A stretch of DNA of 64,000 nucleotides from Sulfitobacter aestuariivivens (GCF_014763045.1 NZ_JACTAG010000001.1:620001-684000), one strand, 5' to 3'. Positions 8,796-17,859 are shown, counted from the first letter of the stretch. The notes: generated from the letters alone by a model not told the origin. Numbers and translations are program-made.

Positions 8796-9164
8796 ATGGA
8801 CAAACACGTGGTGCTTGTCGAAGACGAGCTCAATATCGCCGAGGCGATCCGGTTCTTGTTGTCGCAAGATGGCTGGCGGGTGCAGACGCTTGCGAACGGG
8901 GACAGCGCGATGGAGGTGATCCGCAACAATGCTCCGGATCTGGTGATGCTGGATGTGATGTTGCCGGGCAAGAGCGGTTTCGAGATTCTGCATGATCTGC
9001 GGTCTGATCCGGCGTTCGAAAACCTGCCGGTGCTGATGCTGACTGCGCGCGGGCAAAGCCGCGACCGGGAGATGGCCGAAAAGGCCGGGGTCAGCCGGTT
9101 CATGACCAAGCCTTTTTCAAATGCCGAGATGCTTGACGCTGTGCGCGAGCTGACCGCGTCGTGA
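8796..9164 (+). CDS. Single-domain response regulator (CheY-like receiver)
   Basis: Receiver-only protein of 122 residues. The acidic pocket E9/D10, phosphoacceptor D53 (in MLDVMLPGKSG), T83 and K105 (in MTKPF) are all present, so it should be phosphorylatable. No output domain follows, so it acts by protein interaction or as a phosphate shuttle. ATG 8796 follows GGAGGA at good spacing; the frame is open further upstream. It is 285 bp before a hybrid transporter-kinase gene and probably in one operon with it. That kinase lacks a receiver of its own, so this protein is its likely partner. Confidence 0.92.
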   Translation: MDKHVVLVEDELNIAEAIRFLLSQDGWRVQTLANGDSAMEVIRNNAPDLVMLDVMLPGKSGFEILHDLRSDPAFENLPVLMLTARGQSRDREMAEKAGVSRFMTKPFSNAEMLDAVRELTAS

Positions 9165-9177
9165 TCGGGACGGTGTG

Positions 9178-9450
9178 ATGGCAGAGCGGGCCCCGGTCTT
9201 TCTGGAGCGGCGCAGATACCGCGCGCGACGCATGATGGATGCGGTGCGATTGCTGGCATTTTTGGGCATTGCGCTGTGGATGGTGCCGCTGATGTGGGGG
9301 GTGCCCGGAGACGGCGGTGCACCGATGCCGATGAGTGCGGCGTTGCGCTATATCTTCGGGGTCTGGGTTGTGATGGTTGTGGTGGGGCTGGTGCTGTACC
9401 GCCGCACCCCGATGCAGGCGGATGACAGACCGACCGATGGGGGCAGTTGA
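9178..9450 (+). CDS. Small two-helix membrane protein
   Basis: A 90-residue product with a basic N-terminus (RRRYRARRMM) and two hydrophobic segments, about residues 22-40 and 60-80, then a short acidic tail. No family recognised. Its stop codon TGA overlaps the ATG of the kinase gene by one base (TGATG), so the two are translationally coupled. It may be an accessory subunit of the transporter-like sensor; small membrane partners are common beside sodium/solute symporter proteins. A GTG lies immediately upstream at 9175, and I prefer the ATG. Confidence 0.75.
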   Translation: MAERAPVFLERRRYRARRMMDAVRLLAFLGIALWMVPLMWGVPGDGGAPMPMSAALRYIFGVWVVMVVVGLVLYRRTPMQADDRPTDGGS

Positions 9451-12185
9451 TGGCGTCGCTCAATCAGCTGGTTGCGGTGTGTCTGCTGTATGTGGCGGGG
9501 CTTTTTCTGATCGCTTTTCTGGCCGAACGGGCAGCGCAGCGGGGGCAAAGCCGGTGGCTGCTGCGGTCACCGCTGGTCTATACCCTGTCGCTGTCGATTT
9601 ACTGCACGGGGTGGACATTTTACGGGGCGGTCGGGTTCGCCGCGCGCTCTGGGCTGGAATATGTCACCATCTATCTGGGCCCGTCGCTGGTCATGATCGG
9701 CTGGTGGTGGGTGCTGCGCCGTCTGGTGCAGGTTGGGCGCAGTCAGCGCGTCACCTCTATTGCTGACCTGATTTCGTCGCGCTATGGCAAGTCGAACGCG
9801 CTGGCGATCGCCGTAACGGTCATGGCTGTCATTGGTGTGACGCCGTATATTGCCTTGCAATTGCAATCGGTTGTGTTGTCCCTCTCTGCCTTTGCAGACC
9901 CTGCACCGGGCCAGCAGCCGCCGCAGGCAGGGCAGATCAACAGCGCGTCAGCCGCACTTTGGGTGGCGGCGGGGCTGGCGCTGTTCACGGTCCTGTTCGG
10001 CACGCGCAATCTGAACGTCAATGAACGCCACCCCGGCGTGGTCATCGCCGTTGCGGTTGAGGCGGTGGTCAAGCTTTTCGCTCTGTTGGCCGTGGGTGTC
10101 TTTGTTGTCTGGGGATTGATGGGCGGGGTGAGCGAGACCTTTGCCCGCATTGATGCCTCTGCCATCGGCACGTGGCAGGTGCAGGGGGATCGGTGGCTGG
10201 CCCTGACGATGCTGTCGGGGGCGGCGTTTTTGTGTTTGCCGCGCATGTTTCAGGTCATGGTGGTCGAAAGCGAAGGCGAGCGGCATCTGCAATTCGCGTC
10301 CTGGGCGTTTCCGCTGTACCTGATGTTGATGAGCCTCTTTGTGGTGCCGATTGCGGTTGTGGGTCTGGATCTGCTGCCGGCGGGGTCGAATCCGGATCTG
10401 TTCGTGGTGAACCTGCCGCTGAGCCAGGGCCAGAACGGGGTTGCGATGCTGGCGTTTCTGGGCGGCTTTTCGTCGGCAACATCAATGGTGATTGTGGCCA
10501 CGCTGGCGCTGTCGACGATGGTGTCGAACCATATCGTGATGCCGATCTGGCTGGCCACGCATCAGGGTCGGGCGACGCAATCGGGCGACGTGCGCAACGT
10601 GGTGATCCTGTCGCGGCGCCTGTCGATCATGGTGATCATGGCGTTTGGGTACCTCTACTACCGGGCCTCTGGAGGCAGTGGCGCGCTGGCGGCAATTGGC
10701 ACCATTTCCTTTGGCGGTGTGGCGCAGTTCCTGCCCGCGATGCTGGGCGGTATTTTCTGGCGCGGGGCGACACGCATCGGGGCGCTTTGCGGTCTTGGCG
10801 TCGGCTTTGCGGTCTGGGTCTTTACGATGTTGCTGCCCAGCTTTGGCACCGATGGCGTGTTATCACAGGATATCTTTGATCAGGGGTTAATGGGACTGGC
10901 GTGGCTGCGCCCGCAGGCGTTTTTTGGGGTGGAGGGTCTGGACCCGACCGTGCACGCGGTGGTGTGGAGCCTGTCGCTCAATGCGTTCAGCTTTGTTGTC
11001 GTGTCGTTGCTGAGCTTTCCCAGCCCGATTGAGCGGTTGCAGGCAGCACACTTTGTCAATGTCTTGGATGGCGGTACGGGGTCGGCGCGCCGCTGGTCCG
11101 CGGCCGGGGCGGGCAGTGAAGAATTGATGATCATGACCCAGCGCATATTGGGCGCGCAGGATGCGCAGGCGTTTTTTCGCAAAGAGGCAGAGGCGCAAGG
11201 GCTGCGTGATGGTTTGCCGGACCCGTCGCCGAAGTTTGTTCAGGCGCTGGAACGGGAACTGTCCGGGTCGGTGGGCGCGGCCACGGCACATGCGATGGTG
11301 TCGCAGATTTCCGGCGGTGCGGCGGTTTCGGTCGAAGATCTGATGGCGGTGGCCGACGAATCTGCGCAGATGCTGGAATACTCCAATCAGCTTGAGACCA
11401 AGTCGCGCGAGCTGACGGAAACCGCCGCGCAGTTGCGGCGGGCGAATGAAAAGCTGACTGAATTGTCGCGGCAGAAAGACACCTTTCTGAGCCAGATCAG
11501 CCATGAATTGCGCACGCCTATGACCTCTATTCGGTCGTTCTCGGAGATTTTGCGGGATGCGGAAGGGATGTCTGCGGATGACAAATCGAAATACGCATCA
11601 ATCATCCACGGCGAGACGATCCGCCTGACGCGGCTGCTGGATGATCTGCTGGATCTGTCGGTGCTGGAAAATGGGCAGGTGACGCTGAATATCCGGTCCG
11701 GGACCGTTGGCGACGTGTTGGACCGGGCGGTCACAACGGCGTTGGCGGGGGCGGAGGCGCCCTTGCGCATCCGGCGTCAGCCCCGGCGCGAGAACGTGGT
11801 TTTGCGCACGGATCTGGATCGGCTGGCACAGGTGTTCATCAATCTGGTGTCAAATGCGCAGAAATACTGCGACGCCGACGCCCCAGAGCTGCGCATTGAC
11901 GTGCGCGAAACCGAGACCGGGACGTGGATTGATTTCATTGACAACGGGCAGGGGATCTCGCCCGATGCGCGGAACGTCATTTTCGAGAAATTCCATCGGC
12001 TTGAAGGTGCCGGCGGAGAGGGCGCGGGCCTTGGGCTGGCGATTTGCAGCGAGATCATGTCACGGCTTGGCGGGCGGCTTTTTTATCTGGAAGACGGGCC
12101 CGGCACCGGGTTCCGGGTTGAGCTTCCTGACCGGCTGAGTGCGGCAGAGGATATCGCTGCGCGCCGTTCTGCCGAGGTGGCCTGA
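9450..12185 (+). CDS. Sodium/solute symporter-like histidine kinase (CbrA/CrbS-type)
   Basis: Fusion protein of 911 residues. Residues 1 to about 530 form a multi-helix solute:sodium symporter-like domain. A linker with coiled-coil character (about 640-675) precedes a HisKA domain with QISHELRTP (phospho-acceptor His685), then an HATPase with NLVSNAQKY, DNGQGIS and GAGLGLAI. CbrA and CrbS kinases of this design sense or transport small metabolites and, in gammaproteobacteria, control acetate or amino-acid use. No receiver is fused; the single-domain receiver upstream is the obvious partner. The gene is coupled to the small membrane protein ahead of it. Confidence 0.92.
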   Translation: MASLNQLVAVCLLYVAGLFLIAFLAERAAQRGQSRWLLRSPLVYTLSLSIYCTGWTFYGAVGFAARSGLEYVTIYLGPSLVMIGWWWVLRRLVQVGRSQRVTSIADLISSRYGKSNALAIAVTVMAVIGVTPYIALQLQSVVLSLSAFADPAPGQQPPQAGQINSASAALWVAAGLALFTVLFGTRNLNVNERHPGVVIAVAVEAVVKLFALLAVGVFVVWGLMGGVSETFARIDASAIGTWQVQGDRWLALTMLSGAAFLCLPRMFQVMVVESEGERHLQFASWAFPLYLMLMSLFVVPIAVVGLDLLPAGSNPDLFVVNLPLSQGQNGVAMLAFLGGFSSATSMVIVATLALSTMVSNHIVMPIWLATHQGRATQSGDVRNVVILSRRLSIMVIMAFGYLYYRASGGSGALAAIGTISFGGVAQFLPAMLGGIFWRGATRIGALCGLGVGFAVWVFTMLLPSFGTDGVLSQDIFDQGLMGLAWLRPQAFFGVEGLDPTVHAVVWSLSLNAFSFVVVSLLSFPSPIERLQAAHFVNVLDGGTGSARRWSAAGAGSEELMIMTQRILGAQDAQAFFRKEAEAQGLRDGLPDPSPKFVQALERELSGSVGAATAHAMVSQISGGAAVSVEDLMAVADESAQMLEYSNQLETKSRELTETAAQLRRANEKLTELSRQKDTFLSQISHELRTPMTSIRSFSEILRDAEGMSADDKSKYASIIHGETIRLTRLLDDLLDLSVLENGQVTLNIRSGTVGDVLDRAVTTALAGAEAPLRIRRQPRRENVVLRTDLDRLAQVFINLVSNAQKYCDADAPELRIDVRETETGTWIDFIDNGQGISPDARNVIFEKFHRLEGAGGEGAGLGLAICSEIMSRLGGRLFYLEDGPGTGFRVELPDRLSAAEDIAARRSAEVA

Positions 12186-12220
12186 CGGCGTCTAAAGCGG
12201 TTGGTAACCAAATCTGCGGT

Positions 12221-13450
12221 ATGCCTGTGCGTGAACAGGTATTCGCGGTGGATGGCATGGCCCCAGCAAATCAGCAGCACCCCGGTCACAGGACGGGGGG
12301 GGCGCATCCCGCGCTCAGGCGCAAGGCCCGCGCCGGGCTGGAGGAACGCGCCGCGCGCATTGTCAGCCTGCCCAAGGCGCTGCGGCTGACACTGGCCAGG
12401 GTCGCGGATGATCTGCTTGATATGGCGATGGCGGTGATCGGCATTCGCCGTGAGGAACGAACGGGCGATGCGCTGGAAGACCTGTTTGATCCGTCTCATC
12501 TGCTGATGCTGCTGGACGGGCCGCAGCGACGTCGCGCCGCGATTGCCTTTGATCCGGCGCTGGTGGGCGGACTGATCCAGCAGGAGACCATGGGCAGGGT
12601 CGCGGCCTTGCAGGACAGTGACAGCCGCGCGATGACGGACACGGATGGCGCGATCTGTGCGCCGCTGATCGATGCGCTGCTGGCGCGCGCGGCCCCGATG
12701 ATCGAATTGCCGGATGAGCAGGGATTGATCGATGGATATGCCTTTGGGGCGCGGGTCAACGACCCGCGGCTGATGGTGATGGCCTTGGAAGCGTCACACT
12801 ATCAGGTGCTGCATCTGACGGTTGATCTGGCCGGGGGGGTGCGTCAGGGGGCGATCATGCTGTGCCTGCCTGAACCAGAGGCGGGGGAAGAGGCGGCACC
12901 GATCGGCGCAGGCGCCGATGAGAAGGACGTGTCCGCCGCCGCAGAGCCGCCGCTGGGTAAGACGGTGCTGTCGCTGAGCGTTGTGCTGAACGTGGCGCTG
13001 ACGCGTCTGCGGATGCCTGTACGGGCGTTGCAGGCGCTTGAGGTCGGGGATGTGCTGGACCTTGAGACAACCGCATTCGATCAATGCCGTGTGCAAACCC
13101 GGGGCGGGCGGGCGCTGAGCCGGGGGACGCTGGGGCAGATCGACGGGGTGCGGGCCCTGCAATTGGAGCATGCGTCGTCGGGGGTCAGAGAGCCACGCCG
13201 CCGCAAATCGGATCGCGGGGATCTGGACCTGCCGGATGTGGCCGGTGACGGCACCGGCACGGGCGCGGCGAAGAAGATACCGGAGGCAGGGTCTGTGGGT
13301 GCGGATGACGCCGCACCAGCGGCCTTTTTGCCCGCACTTGTGGACACGGACGGTGCCGTTGCGGCCCTTGATACCCTTCCAGACATGAGCGACCTGCCCG
13401 GATTTGAGGAAACAGAGGCAGACACCTTGCCCGCGCTGGAGGCGGGATAA
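12221..13450 (+). CDS. FliM/FliN-like C-terminal domain protein
   Basis: A 409-residue cytoplasmic protein. Residues about 244-317 resemble the SpoA/FliM-FliN surface-presentation domain (LGKTVLSLSVVLNVALTRL, later VGDVLDLETTAFDQCRVQ). The N-terminal half lacks clear FliM features. The C-terminal 90 residues are Ala/Asp/Pro-rich and probably disordered. It begins 35 bp after the kinase gene, and no other motility gene is nearby. It could be a motor-switch homologue, a chemotaxis-linked partner of the receiver protein, or a repurposed SpoA protein. The ribosome-binding site is weak and the exact start uncertain. Confidence 0.7.
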   Translation: MPVREQVFAVDGMAPANQQHPGHRTGGAHPALRRKARAGLEERAARIVSLPKALRLTLARVADDLLDMAMAVIGIRREERTGDALEDLFDPSHLLMLLDGPQRRRAAIAFDPALVGGLIQQETMGRVAALQDSDSRAMTDTDGAICAPLIDALLARAAPMIELPDEQGLIDGYAFGARVNDPRLMVMALEASHYQVLHLTVDLAGGVRQGAIMLCLPEPEAGEEAAPIGAGADEKDVSAAAEPPLGKTVLSLSVVLNVALTRLRMPVRALQALEVGDVLDLETTAFDQCRVQTRGGRALSRGTLGQIDGVRALQLEHASSGVREPRRRKSDRGDLDLPDVAGDGTGTGAAKKIPEAGSVGADDAAPAAFLPALVDTDGAVAALDTLPDMSDLPGFEETEADTLPALEAG

Positions 13451-13452
13451 CG

Positions 13453-13890
13453 TCAGCCGGGCGCGAAGTCTTCGCCCAGCATCGGGCGGATCTGTTCGAT
13501 ATCGTACCCGCCACCACGGGCGGCCGCGAGAATATCGTTGGGTGCCATCCGACCGGCCTGACCCAGTGCCCAGGCGATGGTCGACCGGGTGCCGGAGGCG
13601 CAATAGGCCAAGACGGTTTCGCCGCTCTCTGCGCCCAGCTGGCGGTTCTCGGCGATGACATCGGGCACCATGGTCTGATGCGTCAGGGGGCAGACGGCAA
13701 AACGCAGTCCGGCCGCGGTGGCCGCTTTTTCGATGGCATCCGCCTGGTGGGATGGGGGCACCTCGGCGTCGGGGCGGTTGCACAGGATACAGTCAATCCC
13801 GGCAGATTTAAGGGCTTCCATATCGCCCGGATCGATTTGCGGGCTGACGAAATAGGTCGGGGTCAGTTGGCGGATATCCATCTGGATCAT
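13453..13890 (-). CDS. TIGR01244/DUF442 family phosphatase-like sulfur protein
   Basis: A 145-residue protein of the DUF442 family, found alone or fused to persulfide dioxygenases (Blh). The catalytic loop YCASGTRS (Cys near residue 114) resembles the cysteine-phosphatase/rhodanese-type loop of the family. It is the last gene of a minus-strand sulfur module (persulfide dioxygenase, two YeeE/YedE proteins, this gene). Its ATG directly follows the stop codon of the upstream YeeE gene with no spacer, implying coupled translation. A role in persulfide or sulfane-sulfur handling is inferred from context. A second ATG nine bases in is possible. Confidence 0.85.
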   Translation of the reverse strand: MIQMDIRQLTPTYFVSPQIDPGDMEALKSAGIDCILCNRPDAEVPPSHQADAIEKAATAAGLRFAVCPLTHQTMVPDVIAENRQLGAESGETVLAYCASGTRSTIAWALGQAGRMAPNDILAAARGGGYDIEQIRPMLGEDFAPG

Positions 13891-14322
13891 TTACGCTGCA
13901 GCTGTGCGGCTGTCCAGCAACCGCTTGGCGGGCGGGGCCGCGCGCATGCCGGCCACCATGGCCACCAGGAAGATCAGCCCGCCCAGGCCGCCGTAGCTGA
14001 TCGAGGCGATGGCGGGCCCCGGGCAAAGGCCTACAAGACCCCAGCCCGCACCGAACAGCATCGCGCCAATGCTGAGTTTGCGGTCGATCACCGGGTCGGG
14101 CCGCTGTGGGAACTCACCACCCAGAACCGGCTGGCGCTTGCGGGTGAGGCTCCAAGCGATGGCCATGGGAACGATTGCGCCGCCCATCACGAAGGCCAGC
14201 GTGGGATCCCAGGCGCCGAAAAAGTCCAGAAAACCCTGGACCTTGTTGGTGTCTGTCATGCCCGAGATGTGCAGGCCCGCGCCGAATATCGCACCGACGA
14301 TCAAAGCAAGGATGATCCGCAT
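13891..14322 (-). CDS. YeeE/YedE-type (DUF6691-like) membrane protein
   Basis: A 143-residue inner-membrane protein with about four hydrophobic helices and the family motif LFGAGWGLVGLCPGPA, which includes a Cys near residue 97. YeeE/YedE proteins transport thiosulfate or other reduced sulfur. This is one half-length copy and the neighbouring gene is the other, so they probably form a heteromer equivalent to a full-length YeeE. The start was moved to MRIILALIVGA at 14322; the open frame continues 14 codons upstream into the preceding gene. It sits one base after that gene's stop codon. Confidence 0.87.
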   Translation of the reverse strand: MRIILALIVGAIFGAGLHISGMTDTNKVQGFLDFFGAWDPTLAFVMGGAIVPMAIAWSLTRKRQPVLGGEFPQRPDPVIDRKLSIGAMLFGAGWGLVGLCPGPAIASISYGGLGGLIFLVAMVAGMRAAPPAKRLLDSRTAAA

Positions 14323-14323
14323 C

Positions 14324-14752
14324 TCAGAGCCCTCCGACAAGGCTGCGCAACGCGACCACGACAACGGCCCCTGCCGCGATATAGATCAGCGTCGCCACGA
14401 TGCCGCGGGGGCTGAGCCGCGAAATGCCGCAGACCCCGTGCCCGGAGGTGCAGCCATTGCCAATACGGGTGCCAAGCCCCACCAGCAGACCACCGGCGAT
14501 GATCAGAGCGATATTGGAGGTGATATGCGTGGCAACCGGGATGGCACCTGAAAGATGCAAAAGCGCGGGCAGGGCGATGAGCCCGGCCAGAAAGGCCAGC
14601 CCTTCGGCCCGTGCGCTGCGCGATGATCCGTCGATCAGGCCGCCGGCGATGCCGCTGACGCCCATGATCCTGCCGTTGCCCAGGAGATAGAGTGCGCCTG
14701 CGCCGCCAATCATCAGGCCGCCAAGCAGGCCCCAAATCCAATCCATTTCCAT
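14324..14752 (-). CDS. YeeE/YedE family membrane protein
   Basis: A 142-residue inner-membrane protein with about four helices and the signature GNGCTSGHGVCGISRLS (residues about 96-113), whose Cys residues are conserved in sulfur-transporting YeeE proteins. It pairs with the half-size YeeE gene immediately downstream. It starts 10 bp after the persulfide dioxygenase stop codon, so the three genes form a tight operon. Import or export of thiosulfate or sulfite produced by the dioxygenase is the likely job, inferred from family and neighbours. Confidence 0.87.
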   Translation of the reverse strand: MEMDWIWGLLGGLMIGGAGALYLLGNGRIMGVSGIAGGLIDGSSRSARAEGLAFLAGLIALPALLHLSGAIPVATHITSNIALIIAGGLLVGLGTRIGNGCTSGHGVCGISRLSPRGIVATLIYIAAGAVVVVALRSLVGGL

Positions 14753-14762
14753 GCGGTGTCTC

Positions 14763-15647
14763 TCAGAGTTTGTTGATAGGAAGTTTCAGCATGACCGTGC
14801 CGCTGTCGTCGGGTTCAGGCATGTTGCCAGCGCGCATGTTGACCTGCAGTGAAGGCACGATCAGCTTGGGCATGGCGAGGGTCGCATCGCGGGTCTGGCG
14901 CATATCGACAAAGGTTTCCTCGTCCGTGCCGCCGCCCACATGCACGTTCTTGGCCTTTTGCGCGCCTACGGTGGTTTCCCAGGCAAATTCATCGCGGCCC
15001 GGGGCCTTGTAGTCGTGGCCGACAAAGATCCGGGTCTCTTCGGGCAGGCTGAGAATGCGCTGAATGGAATTGTAGAGATCATTGGCCGACCCACCCGGGA
15101 AATCGCAGCGCGCGGTGCCGAAATCGGGCATGAAAAGCGTGTCACCGACAAAGGCCGCATCGCCGATGACATAGGTCAGGCAGGCTGGTGTGTGGCCGGG
15201 CGTGTGCATCACATCTGCACGCAGCTGGCCGATATGAAAGGTATCGCCATCCTTGAAAAGCGCGTCGAACTGGCTGCCGTCCCGCTGGAATTCGGTGCCT
15301 TCGTTGAAGACCTTGCCAAAGGTGTCCTGAATGGTGGTGATCTGGGATCCGATGCCAATCTTGCCGCCCAGTTTTTCCTGCAGGTAGGGTGCTGCAGACA
15401 GGTGATCGGCGTGCACGTGGCTTTCCAGGATCCACTGGGTTTGCAGGTTCTCATCCTTGATAAACGCGACGATCTTGTCGGCGGAAGTCGTATCGGTGCG
15501 GCCTGCTGCATGATCGAAATCAAGCACCGAATCGACAATTGCACAGGCCGATCCGGACGGGTCCTGCACCACGTAGCTGACGGTGTTTGTTGCGCCATCG
15601 AAGAAAGCGGTGACAATCGGGGCTGCGGCGGTGATATCAGTTGGCAT
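14763..15647 (-). CDS. Persulfide dioxygenase-like metallo-beta-lactamase fold protein
   Basis: A 294-residue MBL-fold hydrolase of the ETHE1/Blh group, which oxidises glutathione persulfide to sulfite using iron. Metal-binding motifs are all visible: HVHADH at 77-82, HTPGHTP, then GDTLF and GHDY. ATG 15647 is preceded by AAGGA; the frame is open nine codons further upstream without a ribosome-binding site. It heads the sulfur operon, and an AT-rich imperfect dyad lies 20-47 bp upstream of the start codon. It probably detoxifies sulfide-derived persulfides. No sulfide:quinone reductase or ArsR-type regulator is nearby. Confidence 0.9.
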   Translation of the reverse strand: MPTDITAAAPIVTAFFDGATNTVSYVVQDPSGSACAIVDSVLDFDHAAGRTDTTSADKIVAFIKDENLQTQWILESHVHADHLSAAPYLQEKLGGKIGIGSQITTIQDTFGKVFNEGTEFQRDGSQFDALFKDGDTFHIGQLRADVMHTPGHTPACLTYVIGDAAFVGDTLFMPDFGTARCDFPGGSANDLYNSIQRILSLPEETRIFVGHDYKAPGRDEFAWETTVGAQKAKNVHVGGGTDEETFVDMRQTRDATLAMPKLIVPSLQVNMRAGNMPEPDDSGTVMLKLPINKL

Positions 15648-15666
15648 CGGGGCGTCCTTTCTGCTG

Positions 15667-15694
15667 ACATACATATAGCAATTTATGCATATGT
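15667..15694. promoter_or_regulatory. AT-rich imperfect dyad upstream of the persulfide dioxygenase
   Basis: A 28-bp AT-rich stretch whose ends are inverted (ACATA at the left, ATGT at the right; 8 of 14 half-positions pair), in otherwise GC-rich DNA. Such a site is typical for a BigR/SqrR-type ArsR repressor, which controls blh genes in other proteobacteria. The assignment is inference; it could equally contain the promoter -10 region. Confidence 0.4.
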
Positions 15695-15722
15695 TGCAAG
15701 TGGACTTTGTTGCAGGGCAGGG

Positions 15723-15962
15723 TCAGCCGAGCAAGATGCCCACGACCACCATCATGAGACCAATGACGCTGAGAAACAATGCGCCAAGGTTCAGCGGCAT
15801 GACGGCCTGCAGTGCTGCGCGCATGGCGTCGTCATCAAGTTGCGCGCGTTTGGCGCGGCTGACTTTCAGAATGCAAACGATCAGACCGACGAGGCCCACC
15901 ACTGACACGGCGGCGCCTGCCCAGATCAACCAGTCCAGTGTTGCGGCATCTGCGTTTTCCAT
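15723..15962 (-). CDS. Small two-helix membrane protein
   Basis: A 79-residue protein (from MENADAATLDW at 15962) with two membrane segments (about residues 9-32 and 55-78) separated by a basic, then acidic loop (KVSRAKRAQLDDD). Not recognised as a named family. It lies 75 bp upstream of the persulfide dioxygenase in the same direction and is divergent from gapR. An alternative start at 15998 adds 12 polar residues. It may belong to the sulfur operon or stand alone. Confidence 0.65.
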   Translation of the reverse strand: MENADAATLDWLIWAGAAVSVVGLVGLIVCILKVSRAKRAQLDDDAMRAALQAVMPLNLGALFLSVIGLMMVVVGILLG

Positions 15963-16063
15963 GGGCAGACCGCTAAGCCAATCTTTGCGGTGAGGCAAGA
16001 CCTGCTTGCGGGTCGCGGGGCCTGCGCGTAACAGGTCAGCAAATCAGCGATCAGGAGCCTGCC

Positions 16064-16348
16064 ATGAGTGACACCAGCACCAACCCCGATGTGATCGAAG
16101 GCGCCGGCGACGCGACCTACCGCGTCACGGCCAACGAGTTGCGCCAGTTCGTTGAGCGGGTCGAGCGGCTGGACGCCGAAAAGAAGGATCTGGCAGAGCA
16201 GCAAAAGGAAGTCATGGCTGAGGCCAAGGCGCGCGGATATGACACCAAGGTCATGCGCAAACTGATCGCCCTGCGCAAGCGCGACAAGGATGACATCGCC
16301 GAGGAAGAGGCGGTGTTGGAGATGTACAAGGAAGCGTTGGGCATGTAG
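16064..16348 (+). CDS. gapR: DUF2312 nucleoid-associated protein GapR
   Basis: A 94-residue, mostly helical DNA-binding protein. The diagnostic segment [20 protein letters not shown] followed by [20 protein letters not shown] is the DUF2312/GapR fold. In Caulobacter, GapR binds overtwisted, AT-rich DNA ahead of replication and transcription and assists topoisomerases. Full length for the family. CAGGAG precedes the ATG (16046-16063 region). It stands alone between the divergent small membrane gene and trigger factor. Confidence 0.93.
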   Translation: MSDTSTNPDVIEGAGDATYRVTANELRQFVERVERLDAEKKDLAEQQKEVMAEAKARGYDTKVMRKLIALRKRDKDDIAEEEAVLEMYKEALGM

Positions 16349-16503
16349 CGCGACGGGGGCCGCAACAAGGCCCCCGGATTACTGTGTGGGCGATTGCCGG
16401 TGGATTGTCGCGCTGCCCCCCTTGCACACCGATGCACACGCCAATAGAAGGGCGGAAATTTGCACCCGCGCGCCACGCGCGGCCTTATTCTTATGGAGCA
16501 CAC

Positions 16504-17835
16504 ATGCAGGTCAACGAGACGCTGAACGAAGGTTTGAAGCGCGGCTACAATATCACCGTGACCGCCGACGAGCTGGATGCCAAGGTAAACGAAAAGCTGG
16601 TCGAAGCGCAGCCCGAGGTCGAGATGAAGGGCTTCCGCAAGGGCAAGGTGCCGATGGCGCTGTTGAAAAAGCAATTTGGCCAGCGCGTCATGGGCGAAGC
16701 CATGCAGGAAGCCATTGATGGCGCCATGGGCGAGCACTTTGAGAAATCCGGCGATCGCCCCGCGATGCAGCCTGATGTCAAGATGACCAACGAAGACTGG
16801 AAAGAAGGCGACGACGTCGAGGTTTCCATGACCTACGAAGCGCTGCCGGATATTCCTGAAGTTGACGCTTCGAAGGTCAAGCTGGAAAAGCTGGTGGTCA
16901 AGGCCGATGACGCGGCCATCGAGGAAGCGCTGGGCAATCTGGCAGAGACCGCGCAGGATTTCGCACCGCGCAAGAAGGGGGCCAAGGCAAAGGACGGCGA
17001 TCAGGTTGTGATGGACTTTGTCGGCAAGGTCGATGGCGAGGCCTTTGAAGGTGGTTCAGCCGAGGATTATCCGCTGGTGCTGGGCTCCAATTCCTTCATC
17101 CCGGGTTTCGAAGAGCAACTGGTCGGCGTGAAAACTGGCGAAGAAAAAGCCGTGACCGTGTCTTTCCCCGATGATTACCAGGCCGAGCATCTGAAGGGCA
17201 AAGAGGCTGTGTTCGATTGCACCATCAAGGACGTCAAAGAACCCGTCGCAGCCAAAATCGATGACGAATTGGCCAAGAAGTTCGGGTCTGACGATCTGGA
17301 CGCGCTGAAAGCCCAGATCGCAGAGCGGCTGGAGGCGGAGTATTCCGGGGCGTCCCGCGCGGTTATGAAGCGCAGCTTGCTGGATCAGCTCGACAAGATG
17401 GTCAGCTTTGAACTGCCCCCGTCGCTGGTCGACGCCGAAGCGGGCCAGATCGCGCACCAGTTGTGGCACGAGGAAAACCCGGACGTCGAAGGCCATGATC
17501 ACCCCGAGATCGAGGCGACGGACGAGCACAAGTCGCTGGCCGAACGCCGCGTGCGTCTGGGTCTGCTGCTGGCAGAGCTGGGTCAGAAGGCCGAGGTTGA
17601 AGTGTCGGATGCCGAGATGACGCAGGCGATCATGAACCAGGCGCGTCAGTACCCCGGTCAGGAACGCGAGTTCTTTGAGTTTGTGCAGAAGAACCAGCAG
17701 ATGCAGCAGCAGATGCGCGCGCCGATCTTTGAAGACAAGGTTGTCGACCACATCGTCGAAAGCGCCAAGGTGACAGAGAAAGAAGTGTCCAAAGAGGAGC
17801 TTCAGAAAGCTGTCGAGGCGCTTGAGGACGAGTAA
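16504..17835 (+). CDS. tig: Trigger factor (ribosome-bound chaperone, PPIase)
   Basis: A 443-residue chaperone that binds near the ribosomal exit tunnel and folds nascent chains. The N-terminal ribosome-binding domain includes [19 protein letters not shown] (the FRxGxxP motif near residue 44). An FKBP-type PPIase core follows around residues 160-245 ([19 protein letters not shown]), then a helical C-terminal domain ending in an acidic tail. I chose ATG 16504; the frame is open 40 codons further upstream but that segment is not family-like. A strong terminator follows 24 bp after the stop codon. Confidence 0.96.
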   Translation: MQVNETLNEGLKRGYNITVTADELDAKVNEKLVEAQPEVEMKGFRKGKVPMALLKKQFGQRVMGEAMQEAIDGAMGEHFEKSGDRPAMQPDVKMTNEDWKEGDDVEVSMTYEALPDIPEVDASKVKLEKLVVKADDAAIEEALGNLAETAQDFAPRKKGAKAKDGDQVVMDFVGKVDGEAFEGGSAEDYPLVLGSNSFIPGFEEQLVGVKTGEEKAVTVSFPDDYQAEHLKGKEAVFDCTIKDVKEPVAAKIDDELAKKFGSDDLDALKAQIAERLEAEYSGASRAVMKRSLLDQLDKMVSFELPPSLVDAEAGQIAHQLWHEENPDVEGHDHPEIEATDEHKSLAERRVRLGLLLAELGQKAEVEVSDAEMTQAIMNQARQYPGQEREFFEFVQKNQQMQQQMRAPIFEDKVVDHIVESAKVTEKEVSKEELQKAVEALEDE

Positions 17836-17859
17836 CCCTTGAGTGATGAATTTCGAAAA

